Below are positions 52,380 to 63,918 of a stretch of 64,000 nt of DNA, one piece after another; the first letter of the stretch is position 1; each line of letters begins with the position of its first letter. Where the stretch lies: assembly GCA_029204225.1 (NCBI GenBank), contig CM055107.1, positions 13,530,878 to 13,594,877 on the forward strand, given 5' to 3'. The notes under the pieces were generated by a model. That model made no database searches and had not been told where the DNA came from. It saw only the letters and a program-made list of their open reading frames with translations. The DNA is from Diphasiastrum complanatum (lineage: Eukaryota; Streptophyta; Lycopodiopsida; Lycopodiales; Lycopodiaceae). The translations under genes and the position numbers were made by a program.

Positions 52380-52800
52380 AAGTTTGCTTGCACATATAGA
52401 TGGGAATGATCCTTGATGGATTGATAGTGGAGCCGCGTCTCACATGACAAGACATTAAGAAATACTTTTCATCCTTATTGTCTTACGAGGGAGAGAGCAA
52501 CATCATCTATATTGCAATGATAGTCAATGTGACATCAAAGGCATAGGCACAATTCCTATTTCTCTTTCAACAAATAGGAAAGCTTATCTTGAAAATGTAT
52601 TGTACATTCCTTCAATCACTAAGCTTAGTGTTAGATTGACAAGGGGCTTGATGTTGAGTTCATTGGAGATGCTTGTTTGATAAGCAAATGTGGAATCTTG
52701 ATTGCTCACGGAAGGAGACATGGGAATCTTTTCAAACTGGATGCATGTGATTTGTAAGCATGAAGGATGTATGGCTAGAGAGCAATTGACAAACCAAGAA
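52380..52800 (+). pseudogene. copia protease
   Basis: A TGA stop lies directly before WIDSGAASHMT, the protease site. Further pieces (NVLYIPSITKLS-like) are scattered over frames. It is heavily decayed. Confidence 0.7.
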
Positions 52801-53779
52801 GTTTGGCACAAGAGGTTGGGCATCCCAACTTCAAATCTTTGGACGTAATGGCAAAGAAAGAGCATGTTCTTGTCTCCCTAAAAGTCTTGTTGCAAACAAT
52901 AGTGTTTGTGAACATTATGCCTTGTCCAAATCTCATAGACTTGCGTATTCTAGATCTAAAGAAGTTTTTTCAACTTGTGCATTTTGATATTCATTCTTCT
53001 AGTACAACTAGCATCGGTGGGGCAAAGATATATGCAACTTTCATTGATGACTTTAGTAGGTATACTTGGGTCTATCTTCTTAAAAACAAGGATGAAGTGT
53101 TTGCTGCATTTGTGAAGTTCAAGAATGAAATGGAAAACCAATTCAATACAGGATTAAATGCTTAAAATCAGATAATGGAGAAAAATACACTTCAACTAAG
53201 TTCAAAGATTTCTGCATAGCACATGGGATTGAGAGGGAGTACTCTAGTCTTAGGACTCGACAATAGAATGGAGTGGGCGAGAGGAAGAATAGAACCCTTT
53301 GTGAGTGTGCCAAGGCAATGAGACTACATGCTAATCTTGATAAGTCTTTTTGGGGGGAAGCTTTAGCATGTGCTAACTATCTTTGTAACAGGTGGACAAG
53401 TTCTTACTTGGATGGTAAGACTCCTTTTGAGGTCTTTTATGGTACAAGGCCGAGTGTCAAGCATTGTAGGATCTTTGGTTGTACTTGTTTTGTCAAAATC
53501 CCTCTTGATGATAGAACTAAAAAATATACATCATCAAAGCAGGGTGTGTTTGTTGGCTATAGTGAAGTAAGCAAGGTTTACAAGGTTTACATTCCTTCAA
53601 CAAGAAAAGTTCTCATTTCTAGAGATGTCATCTTTGAAGAAGGCAATGTACCAAAGAAAGTTGATCTTGACGAAACTAACAATTTTCATGTTGTTTCTCC
53701 TAACTTTCTTGATGGTGATGGATCTGCAGATGATGATGGTGGAGATGCCTCTCCAAGTCAAGTTCCAAGAAATTCTTAA
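52801..53779 (+). pseudogene. copia integrase
   Basis: The HH part of the zinc module reads VGHPNFKSL after [26 protein letters not shown] follows, then [11 protein letters not shown] (catalytic Asp) and QNGVGERKNRTLCECAKAM (catalytic Glu region). The tail continues FWGEALACANYLCNRW, PSVKHCRIFGCTCFVKIP and RKVLISRDVIFEE. Several frameshifts and stops occur before 53273. Confidence 0.86.
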
Positions 53780-54235
53780 ATGAAAAGGGAAAAGCCAACA
53801 AGGCTTACATATGATGAGAAGGGTAAGCAAGTTGTGGAAGGTACAAACTTGGCTTTACTCACATATTTGGGTACATCTTCTTGTGTGGATGATGTTAATA
53901 TGCATATAGATGGTTCTCTTCATGAAATGGATGTCATTTATGGTTCTAGAAAACAGGTTTTGGTCAATGGTTTTGATGGTCAAGAGGAATATCAAGAGGT
54001 TGATCTTAATGAGCTTCATCAACACCAATTGGAAATTGGCAAATTGGAGCTAGTCAAGAGCATCAAAGAAGAATCAAATGGCCAGGGCACTAAGGATATG
54101 TTTTTGCAGGTTATTGAAGACTCAAGTAAAGTCAAAGGAGCAACAAAGATGTCTTGTTCAGACCTACTTTACTCATCTAACTTTATGTTTGAGCTATGTT
54201 ATGTCAATGTGTGGAAATTGTCAAAATTTGCTTAA
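53780..54235 (+). pseudogene. copia connector region before RT
   Basis: It begins MKREKPTRLTYDEKGKQV, like the EPKRLTYEDRGKQVE connector of copia K. It stays open for 151 codons but shows no RT motifs before it closes. Confidence 0.6.
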
Positions 54236-54773
54236 TCTATGATCATCTGTTTGTATTCAATGGAACTTGAAGAAGGATTAGTGCTACCTACTAGTTATGT
54301 GGAGTCTTATGGACTGGCTTAGCATCATTTTTGTACTCTTTTACTCATGGATTTCCAAGGCCTGATGGTTCTCCATGGCAAAAAGGCAATTGAGACTCAT
54401 TCATGGTGGATTTCAACACATACACTTCACAAGAAGTGAAATATGGAGAAGACATGCAAGCAGGCATTCATCACTTTCATTTGTTACATGTTTGCTGCCG
54501 TTTTACAAAGATTTCAAAGGTGAAAACATGGAGGAATCATTCCACTCCCATTCTATGTTCTTCCTCATGTACTAGTTTCATCTTGAAGTGTTAAATTGAG
54601 GTAAAAAATAGTGAAACATCCAATATGGATACTATTATCTATATCAATTATGAAGTTTATTGTTTTGTATACATTAGGATCATTGAGAGGAGATCTATCC
54701 TTAAGATGGAAATCACTCTTAAGTTAGATCAAAGTAGTGTTGTAAAACTAGCAAGTAAAGTTGAAGAGGGAGT

Positions 54774-55190
54774 GTGAAAATCGTCAACATTTCCTAGCTA
54801 GTTTAGGCCAAATTTGGTATTTTTGGCACATAATTTTGGATCTAACCTTTCACACATGTGAAAGAGGCTTAGATACTTTTATTTTAGTATAAATTTTATA
54901 TTGAAGAAGTCTTAAACCTCAAGACCTTTGAAATGACACCAAAAATCATGTTATTTGGACATATAGGCCAAATTTGGCTATTTTAGGCTACTAGTGCCCT
55001 AAAATTGGGTCCTAAGTTCTAGAGAGAGGAGAGCTAGTCATCTAGAAATAGGTTGAAGAAACTTATGTACTGTTTAATTGAGATGAATAGATTATTGTCA
55101 GTGTTTCTTCCTCCATTGTGAGCATTGTTGTGTGTATTGTCTTCAAGCTCTTGTGTATGATCTTGGTGTTTTCCAAAAGTGGTAGGCTAC
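54774..55190 (+). repeat. Probable 3' LTR start
   Basis: Purine-rich AAGTTGAAGAGGGAG precedes TGTGAAAATCGTCAACA. Inside there is CACACATGTG, as in the other copia LTRs. The LTR end was not located, so the right coordinate is a guess. Confidence 0.45.
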
Positions 55191-55439
55191 TATTGTAGGG
55201 CTAGTAAACAGCTGTTTTTGGCTGCCCTCAGTACCTTTGAATAGTTTCTTGAGATCTTAGAATGCTTGTTCAAGTTCTTGTGCATAGCATTAGGATGCTT
55301 TGCCATTTCTAGCTTTTGTAGTTTGTTGTGCAAAGGTCTTAGCCAGAACATTTGGGATCTTACATCCATTCGAGGTCCACTTTTTTCACACATCTCCAGA
55401 CACTTCGTCGCTTCTCCTAAATCTGTGATCTCGTAACTC
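55191..55439. other. Spacer between two copia relics
   Basis: No feature was recognised. Confidence 0.35.
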
Positions 55440-56164
55440 GTAGATGTTTGACTCTTTGTTTCATTAATCTATATCAGACAATTTCCTATCATCAGAGAGT
55501 CATCTAGAAATATTTTCAGAATCACAAACTTCTTCTCTATTTTTTATATATAGACATTACAATCAGATGATGTAGGAGTAAAGCCTAGAGATTTCAGAAG
55601 ACTGTCAACCTTCTTATACCAAGCTCGTGATGCATACTTGAGGTAATACATCCATGTAGCCGACAAGCGTAATCTTGATTGTTTGGGTTTTCGTATTTTT
55701 CAGGCTGCTTCATGAAGATTTCTTCCTCTAGGTCTCCATGGAGAAAGGCTGTCTTTACATCTATCTAGTGTACTTCTAGATCATATTTTGTTGCATAGAC
55801 GAGGAGTCAGATGCTCAACATCTTGACCATCGGTGAGCATGTATTGAAGTAGTCGACGCCATACCTCTGCGAGCCTTTTGTATGATTCGACACTTCCATT
55901 TGATTTCAACTTCTTCTTGTATACCCATTTGTGGTCGACTATCGTCTTTTCATAAAAAAATAATTCAAGTGTCCACGTCTGATTCTGCTTCATCGATTTG
56001 ATCTCCTCTAACATTGCTTGCTTCCAAAATTCTCTTTCTTTATTCTGGATAGCTTCCAGATATGTCATCGTCTCTTCAGTGTAGCTGCAATATTCGACAT
56101 CTATGTCTTCACTCCATTGAAGATTATCGATGTATCGATCAAGGGGTCTTCTTATTCTTCTCAA
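55440..56164 (-). pseudogene. copia RT first half
   Basis: It reads FWKQAMLEEIKSMKQNQTW, then VDHKWVYKKKLKSNGSVESY. In another frame it gives VKTAFLHGDLEEEIFMKQPE, where the first catalytic Asp motif is read as (I/V)DVKTAFLHG. Stops are frequent and the YVDD region is absent. Confidence 0.8.
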
Positions 56165-56476
56165 CCTTCTTGCTCCATTTGTTGCTGCTAGTGTGTGTGT
56201 TCTTTGATTTCTTCGACAAGTTGGTTATTTGAATCTTGCTTTGGAGTTTGTGGTTTGACATTCTGATTCGATGTTTGGCCTCAATATCCCTCTTCAAACG
56301 GTGATATTGTGAAGATTTCATGGCCTTTTGAGTCTTTCATTCCAAGAAATTTCAATTTATCGAACTTCACGTCTCTGCTCATCACCACCTTCTTCGAGGT
56401 TGGATTTTAGAGTCGATAGTTCTGTGAGTCATTCGAATATCCGAGCATGATTGTCTGCTCTGACTTTTCGTTGAGC

Positions 56477-57223
56477 TTACTTCTTTTCTTTGAGTATGTG
56501 CATGTATGTTGCATGTCTGAACACTCGTACATACGACAGATCGGACTTCTCACTTGTCCATATTTTGTATGGTGTCTTGTCTTCCAATGTTGTCATTGTT
56601 GATCTGTTCTGCAGGTGCACAAGAAGTACAATTGTGTCAGCCCAAAACTTACTCGACAACTGTGCTTGTGCCATTATGCATTTAGCTCCTTTGACAAGCG
56701 TTTTGTTTTTTCTTTTTGCTACACCATTGTAAGGTGTATATGCAAGTGTGAACATATGTTCAATTTTTCTGCCTTGGCAAAATCTTGAGAACTTCTTGTT
56801 TGAATACTCACCTCCATTGTCGGACCTGATTGTCTACAACTTCTTGGAGGTGTGTCTTTCTACAAATGCCACGAACTTCTTGAAAGCATCGAACACTTTG
56901 GATTTTTTCTTTAAGTATATTGTTGTCATCCTGTTGTAATCATCAATGAAAGTGAAAAAAAATCACGATAAAGAGAGAATCGACTTTCATCAGTCCACAG
57001 ACATATGAGTGAAAAAGCTCAAGAATGTCCTTGGCTCTTCATCCTTCATGTATAAATGGACTTCTAGGCTGCTTGCCCTTCTAACAAGCTGAACTCTGGA
57101 CTTGTGATCTTCAAACCACTTACTAGTTCTTTTCTGCTCTTGTTGTAGAGACTCCTCATATTCATGTCTCTCATGCTTCATGGCTGTTTTCGCAATCTTC
57201 AGTCTGCATGAGGACTTTTTCAT
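56477..57223 (-). pseudogene. copia integrase pieces
   Basis: The later piece (56477-56755) reads TLAYTPYNGVAKRKNKTLV, AQLSSKFWADTIVLL and DLSYVRVFRHATYMH. In the motif NGVAKRKN, Lys replaces the catalytic Glu. Upstream pieces at about 56780-57060 include an integrase zinc/core start in several frames. Confidence 0.78.
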
Positions 57224-57433
57224 TTATGTTCATCCTCCCTTATCCATTCTGCTCTCCTTGGGTCTTCCTATGGAAATTTTTTTTTTAATTTTGATCATTG
57301 TCGGTTACTCCATATCCCTTCATCTTTTAATAATGTTTTGATCTTGAATTTCCATACACAATAATTTCTGCCATCAAGATTGATTGCAATCCTAGTCTGA
57401 ATTGTAGTTGCCATAATGTGTATCTATTGACTC

Positions 57434-57446
57434 TGCTCTAATACCA
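57434..57446 (-). promoter_or_regulatory. Primer-binding site of the K-family copia
   Basis: The minus strand reads TGGTATTAGAGCA directly before the LTR start TGTCCGGGAATC (57447 on +). Confidence 0.75.
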
Positions 57447-57529
57447 TGTCCGGGAATCGGGTTTCGTGCTGCTGTGAGCAGCTCTGTTGGAACGCTTAGT
57501 GGTGTGCGTCTATTCTGTGTGAAAGTGCG

Positions 57530-58760
57530 CTACACCATGCATTCAATTGCAGGACCTAGATTGTTTTGAGTCTGAAAATTGTCAGACTTGGCCTGAATCG
57601 TCTTATTTGTCTGCTTCAAAGAATCAGCTTCCTTTATTAGAGTCTGAAGCTGTGTTTCGAGAGAATGATGTTGTTCGATCAACTTCGTGTTGTCTGATTT
57701 GAGCGAATCTATCTTCTCGAAGGACTCCTTCAGATAGTCTAGTGATTTTCTCTCTGAGGTGATAAGCTGCATCGTGAGTTGTCGGTGGTACTTGTCTTTC
57801 TCTGTTATGGATCGAAACAACTGGGGCTGGTCGTCTGGTTCTTCTTCATCTGCCACAAGTGCCCCAGTGTCTCCTTCAACAACTATTTGTCCTTTGTCTG
57901 ATGTGTCGGACTTGGTTGCGTCATCCTTAGAGGTGGATGCACTTTGCTGCTTCTGAGATGTGGAAGCAGATGCTGGCTTTGAAGAATCAGCAGCAGCAGC
58001 AGCTCCATCGGTTTCCATTGCCACAACTTCACTCTCCATAGCAGTGGTGGCTGCTACTTCGACTGCTAGTGCAGCATCGGATGCAACTGGAATAGGTATA
58101 AAAATGAGACTGGAAAGATCAATTGGCTTGGGAGCCAACATCCTTCCCGTCAACAGTATTTTCTCTTGCTTAGTCAAAATTTGAAAATGAGCGCATAGGC
58201 GAGAAACATGGGCTCCGACTCCCGAAAACTTTTGATATTTGATCCATCACAAAAAAGCTTTGTATAATAATGCCAAAGCACACTGGATTACCCGCAAGTG
58301 CATCCAACATGTAACCAAAATTTTGAACTAAAATTGTCGCATCTGCATCCGTCAAAAATATGGCTTGGTTTGTATATTTACAAAACAGTCTGAATGTTGC
58401 ATTTCGGATCATATAGATTTTGTACCCCTTTGTGGGTACAAAGCAGTTGCTTAGGAAGTGGGCAGCTTCATCCACCGAATTTTTATTTGTTGCAACCAGC
58501 TTCCCATCCAATGGTAGTCAGAGGGCTGTGCAAAACAAGTCTTCAAAGATGGTGAAGAATTTGCCTCGTATGTGAACTTTGAATTCCTCCTCCAAAATTG
58601 AATGGATAGAGTTCACAAACTCAGTACTGACTTCAGAGAGGATGATGGAGGGGTCCACTTTCAAATCACCCAACCTGCATCTATCCAAAAAGAACTAGAT
58701 GGATGCCAGACGGATTCCTGTGCGTGCTTTCCAGATGATATTAGAGCTAGAACTTGATCC
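57530..58760 (-). pseudogene. Extra ORF downstream of an Athila/Tat-like pol (unknown function)
   Basis: On the minus strand the same frame runs from about 58760 through two stops (near 58707 and 58515), with a long open part at 58170-58511. A second open part (57530-58177) follows. The first part reads EVSTEFVNSIHSILEEEFKV and HIRGKFFTIFEDLF, then AHFLSNCFVPTKGYKIYMIR and ATILVQNFGYMLDALAGNP. The second part is Ala/Ser/Asp-rich with a Leu/Lys/Gln coiled-coil-like end (SLETQLQTLIKEADSLKQTN). It may be the additional or envelope-position ORF that some Athila/Tat elements have downstream of pol. No membrane segment is obvious. Confidence 0.5.
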
Positions 58761-59560
58761 GAAAGCAATTAGTCGAATGTTTGAGGATAGCTCCGTAGAT
58801 CACAATAGTTCACAAAAGAGTGCTTGATCGCAAAGAGAATGAGCGCAGGAAAGCATAAACTCGCAGGTAGAAGAAAAATGGAAAATAACTCTGATAAGCA
58901 GTAGCGGTGTGGAAGGGATGATGATGTGGCATGGTGACTTGACATCTGTCACTTCCATTTATGGAGGATGTGCATGGCTCAGTGTTTGAAACTATAATTT
59001 TCCAAATCGATCTTTAATGATGGAAGACCGTTTGTGAAACGAACGTGTGAATAATGATGATCACGTGGCCATCATTTTTAATGGAGGGATACAAAAAGTA
59101 TGTCAAGAGATTTTCGAAAGATTCTCAAACATATGCTAGAAGTTTCGCGAAACTTTCTCGAAGGATCTTAAAAAATGATACAGAAACTCACGAAAATTTC
59201 TCGAAAATTTTAGCAACTTACTATAAAATTTCTCGAAAATCTGGAGAAAATGCTAGAAAAGATTCTAGAGAAATTCTCGAAAACGAATTACAAAAATTTG
59301 ATTAACACATTTCGTGTCGCAAAAAAATCTCAAAAAGTTCTCGAAAATACTTTTAAAATGATATTGAAAAATTGAGAGAAGTAAAGAAAACTCAAAAATT
59401 TCACGAAACATTATGAAAAATGTTGGATGGTGGTAGAAAATTTCACAAAAAATTTTAGAAAAAATAAAAGAAAAGTCGCTAAGAAATTTAGACAAGATTA
59501 AAGAAAATTCGCGATTAATTCCAAAAACATACTAGAAAGTAATAAAAATAAAAAAAACTC
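58761..59560 (-). other. Repeat-like AT-rich region with TTCTCGAAAA motifs
   Basis: Between the integrase end and the extra ORF, CTCGAAA and close variants (TTTCGCGAAA, TTCGAAA) occur at 59157, 59198, 59231, 59276, 59339 and elsewhere, in AT-rich sequence. No coding is evident. Confidence 0.5.
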
Positions 59561-59563
59561 TGG

Positions 59564-60360
59564 TCAAAGGTAGTCTTTCTTCAGTCTGGACCCGTTAATA
59601 CGTGTAGGTAATAGTTCACCTTCAAGTGATTGAAGTTGCACAGAACCATTGTCAAACACCTCTATGGCTTTATACGGTCCAAGCCATCGCATATGGAATT
59701 TTCCAGGGAACTTTTGATGGCGATTGTCATATATCAATAAGATCACATTTTTTTATATGACTATCATATTTCTTCTTTCTTTGTTTTTGGATTTCCTCTG
59801 TTAGTTTTTGTGAAGTCTCTCAAGTTTCAGCTAGTTCTTCAATACTAGTCAACCTTTCGTTTATACATTCTGCATTTGTTCATTGAGCTTGAGTTCGAAA
59901 GGTTTTCACCTCAAATTCAATTGGCAAAATAGGATGCATACCATACGTAAGAAAATATGGTGTTTATTTCATCATGATTTTCTCTGTGTTGCGATAATTT
60001 CAGAGAACTGATGGTAGTTTCTGATCCCAATCTGTTGCATGTGCAATAGTAATTTTGTTCAGGATCTTACATAAAATTCCATTAGCTCTTTTTGTCAACC
60101 CGTTTGCTTTTGGATTATACGGTGTAGTTTTTTTTGTGTTTGATCAGGAAATAAGTTGTCAGCAACCATATAGTGTCATTTAAAAAATGTGTACCTCGGT
60201 CGCTTACTAGTTCGAGTGGACAACCATATCTTGTGATTATACTTTTGAATAAGAACGTCGCGACAATTTTCGCATCGTTTCATTTTGTTGCCTCTGCTTC
60301 AACGTTCTTGGTAGCATAATCCGTTGCAACTAGAATATAACGACATTTTGTTCTGTAGGT
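59564..60360 (-). pseudogene. Athila/Tat-like integrase core and C-terminus
   Basis: The core reads RYILVATDYATKNVEAEATK (first Asp) and LELVSDRGTHFLND (second Asp) at about 60170-60360. It is then decayed. The C-terminus (59564-59746) reads FPGKFHMRWLGPYKAIEVFD, NGSVQLQSLEGELLPTRING, as in the Athila/Tat lineage. Stops and frameshifts intervene. Confidence 0.78.
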
Positions 60361-60451
60361 GTGTCTTTATATCACTGTATATACAGAAATCATCAGTAAA
60401 TATTTTGAGAAAAGTTCTCAGGAAGGCAGCAAAAATTAACATCATGATTCG

Positions 60452-60855
60452 CTAAAAAGTCGTACAAAGACCAAAGGGAATTTTGTTGTAGGCATAAGTT
60501 CCCCAATCTGTAGTGAATGTGGTCTTTGAATGATCCTCCTTTTGCACTCCAACCTGATTATATCTAGAAAAGCCATCACAGAAACTGTAATGCTCTTGAC
60601 CAACAATCTGATCTAGGATGGAATCAGTGCAAGGCAGAGGATGATGGTCCTTCCTTGTGCAGCATTGAGTTTGCAGAAATCCTGACATATTCGTATTTTG
60701 TCAGTCTTCCTCTTTGGGTCGACAACATTGGGTGAAATCCATTCAATGCTTAAGACGAGATAGATTATTCCTGCCTTTAGGTGCTTGTGAAATTCGTCCT
60801 TGATCATGAGAGAGTACTTAGGATTGAGACGACACTGTCTCTGTCGAATAGGCAC
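60452..60855 (-). pseudogene. Athila/Tat-like RT first half
   Basis: It reads YSLMIKDEFHKHLKAGIIY, NVVDPKRKTDKIRICQDF, then DSILDQIVGQEHYSFCDGFS and RYNQVGV. The KIPFGLCTTF end precedes the deletion. The first catalytic motif is FCDGFSRYNQ. The YMDD part is missing. Confidence 0.8.
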
Positions 60856-61470
60856 ATCATCTTCCTTAAGATCAATTTCGGTGCTCTCCGAATTCTGCAG
60901 GTATACCTTTCAAATCGTCGAGCGACTAGACAAAAATGTCTTGGTACTCCTTCAATAATTCAATGAATTCCACTAACTCCGATTCTCCAAGTGACTTTGA
61001 AACATGCACAAATCTGCCAAGTGCAAGTTCAATCAGTTCAGTAGAATCTAGTAAAATGATACCTTCTGTCATACTGGCCTTGGTATGGCCATGAATTTTG
61101 TGCATGGTTGACTCCACAGACGTTTTCTTGTCGTAAACCTAGTTCTTGTTACCAAATTCATGTTCAGATTCATCACTCGAATCGTCAGACTCTTTCGAGT
61201 TCGTGTCTGCAACGTTAATTTCTTCATACAAAACATTCGCTTCAACGTTGCAGGCATTGAAGAATTCTTCGTCATCAGCATTCTCATAACATTCAAAGTA
61301 CTGCACTTCAATATCAGATTCATTGAAAAAAATATTCAAGGCATACGAAGATTCTTCTGATGTAAAGCTAGTGTCGGACAAAGGAGTTTCACCTTCATAT
61401 TTGTCACGACTCCAAGTTATGATTTGTTCTGCTGACTTATCTCGGTTATTGGTCTCCCCAATCTGAAATC

Positions 61471-62064
61471 TTAGCTCTCATGTACACTTGCGTTTGATTG
61501 ATAAAGCCAAGGTCGTCCAATCAGCACTGAATAAGATGACAAACTGAGTGGTTTGATAACAATGAAATTCATTGTGAATGGCTTGGCTTGAATGTAGACA
61601 GTGACATCCTTCAGTTCTCCAACAGGTTTTTGTCGTGTCGAATCAGCTAACTTGATGTTTCGCTGTGTCGGTTTAATGTCAGTCAGCCCCAGAGCATGAG
61701 CTATGTCTTTTGTTATTATATTCACACTGGAACCAGAGTCAATTGGCACTTTTTCAATCAGGCATCCTGCAATGGTAATATCAATCTCAGGTGTACCAAG
61801 ATCACCTAAATCGATAGACAAAACACCAGCATCTGGCAGAGAAACGTTTTTCTTCTTTTTGGGCACATAAAGGCCTTTCAGTTGCTTTTTGTAATAAGTG
61901 TTATCTGCAAACAACTGTTCAAAAGTAATGTCCGGACGAAGAGATTCGATATCAGTAACAATATCACATTCTTTTGTCTTCGATTTCGAGGTTGGTTTAT
62001 CGATAACAACACTAGACAATTTCGTCTTCGCGATTTCTTCGTCTTCTTCCTCGAAAGTGACCAC
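61471..62064 (-). pseudogene. Athila/Tat-like protease
   Basis: It contains LIEKVPIDSGSSVNIITKD, intact at the active site, then IKLADSTRQKPVGEL and YSVLIGRPWLYQSNA. Between it and RT (60856-61470) there is acidic linker-like sequence with several stops. Confidence 0.85.
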
Positions 62065-62082
62065 CTTTTCTGCAGCAGCTGT

Positions 62083-63843
62083 CTAAAGTTCAGCATTGAT
62101 GATTTCCTTTGCTTCTGCCGAGATATCTTTTGCAAATAACTTCGTAGCATCACGGTCATAGTCCGGGTCATCTTTGAGATCTTCTTTGGTCGTAGATTTA
62201 TTCGTTGTTTTGCTAGAGGATTTCTTCTTCGAGGATTTTCTATGCCTTGTCGAAGATTTTTGATCAGGTTTTGAGGAGCTTTTGCTTCTCATTGTGACTT
62301 TGAATAATTTTTCCACGTCACTTGGCCAGGACTGATCTTCTGTCTTTGCCAGTTTTCCTTCAATAACGTCAATTCTTTGCACAACAGCATCAGTCGCAGC
62401 TTTCGCTTTCGTGTCTGCAGCAGTTGGTGTTGCTACATATTGATATTTGGGTAGCGGCTTCTGCGGGTGAGGGTAGTTAGGATACTTGTGGCCAGGCTCT
62501 CTGCAATTCGAGCATAATGGTATATAACCAATCGACTTTTGCGATTGAGGATAGTCAGGAGAAAAATGTCCTGGCTCTCCACAGTTGTAGCAGTTGTTCG
62601 AAACTGGTTTAATCACGGTTTGAGACTTCGCTGGTCCAACAAATTCAGGAGGATTATGTCTTCTTGGTGTGAACTTGGGTCTGTTCTGTTGGGCTGATGC
62701 TGCAGTACCCTGTACATAGTTAGTAGTCGCATCATTTTGAAAAATAAAAAGTACCTCCTGGGCAAGATCTTCAATGTATTTGACATTCATAGTAATGCAG
62801 TCTTCCTAAGTGTGTCCAGAAGTTCCACATTTCGTACACCACATTCCTGAGTTGGAAGAAGACACTTTTGGTCTTTTATCTGCAACTTTAGAGATCTGCA
62901 CTTTCAATTCATTAATCTTTTTATTAAGGTTAGCCATATTACTCTTCCAAAGCTTTTCAATTTTAGAAGTTGACGACTTATCCTCGGCAACTTTTGTGTC
63001 ATCCTTTCGTTCAGTTCGTCATTTATTCTTTCTCTCTATTTTGTTAGCTTCTGATTTAGATGAATCACTGCTTTCAGATTTCGAACTTGAAGAACTGGTA
63101 TTTGAATCAGAATCAGAATCATCATCACTGTCACTAGAATCAGTCTTCAAATTTTGAGATTTCTTAGTCGATCGTCGCTTTCGTGCTAGTTTTGAGGTCT
63201 CAAAATTTTTGGCACTAGCTATTACTGTTGCTAAGGAGGTCATGTCCCCTTGTCTGCAATACCGATCAATCTTTGGTGGTAAACCAGCCAGAAACCATTC
63301 GATTTGCATATCCATGGGATATACACCGGTTAGTTTTCCTATGAGACTTTTAACCTTTCGTGTATATTTGCAAAGAGAATCTTTACTCTTCTTCTAAACA
63401 TTGTTCAGACGTCCAAGAATTCTAGATTTGTAACCGATCTCTCTGAACTGGTTCAGAAACACATCTTTCAGCAAGTACCAGGTTCCTACACGGCCTGGTT
63501 CAACTTGGCTGTACCAGATGCGTGCCTGCTTTCTTAGTAGACCAGGGAAAATTTGTAGTTTGTCTACGTTAGTTCTCTCGTTATTCACATTAGCGATTGA
63601 CTCGAATTGTGAGACATAGCTATCTACATCATCGGAAGAAGTCCCTTTAAAATAATCGTATTTAATTTTAGAGATAGAAGTGAAATGTGCAGCAGGACCT
63701 TTTATAACCAAGCTAATTAGGAGTTCAAGTAATTGGGCAGTGATTTCGTCTAGATTTCTTCAACTAGTACTCTCACTTTGTCTTCGTAAAGATTCCTCTC
63801 TAAGCTTACGGTATTGTTCTAATCTAGATTCTCTATTTGACAT
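62083..63843 (-). pseudogene. Athila/Tat-like gag
   Basis: It starts MSNRESRLEQYRKLREES at 63843, with a stop shortly after. The capsid part (63394-63711) reads YDYFKGTSSDDVDSYVSQFE, QARIWYSQV and LLKDVFLNQFREIG. A Ser/Asp-rich linker (63019-63315) leads to two zinc knuckles (62450-62590: CYNCGEPGHFSPDY and CSNCREPGHKYPNY), each with its last Cys replaced by Tyr. Confidence 0.85.
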
Positions 63844-63895
63844 ACACTAGGGATGGAGATGGATTTGTCACATTTCTTATAACTTTCCTAAACTA

Positions 63896-63913
63896 TCCCC
63901 GACAACGGTGCCA
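63896..63913 (-). promoter_or_regulatory. Primer-binding site, Athila/Tat type
   Basis: The minus strand reads TGGCACCGTTGTCGGGGA, two transitions from the TGGCGCCGTTGCCGGGGA site typical of Athila/Tat elements. Confidence 0.8.
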
Positions 63914-63918
63914 AAAAT

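Larger units (their letters stand above)
51512..54773 (+). mobile_element. Ty1/copia element without RT/RNase H
   Basis: The order is gag, zinc knuckle, protease, integrase and connector, then 500 bases of unrelated sequence, a purine-rich PPT-like tract and an LTR-like start at about 54774. RT and RNase H are missing. The 5' LTR and PBS were not found. Confidence 0.78.
55440..57530 (-). mobile_element. Ty1/copia element of the K family
   Basis: On the minus strand there are an LTR fragment (57447 to about 57530), a PBS, a short gag start (MATTIQTRIAINLDGRNYCV at 57412), integrase pieces and the first half of RT. Most of gag and the protease are deleted. The gag start is nearly the same as that of copia K. 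Confidence 0.78.
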
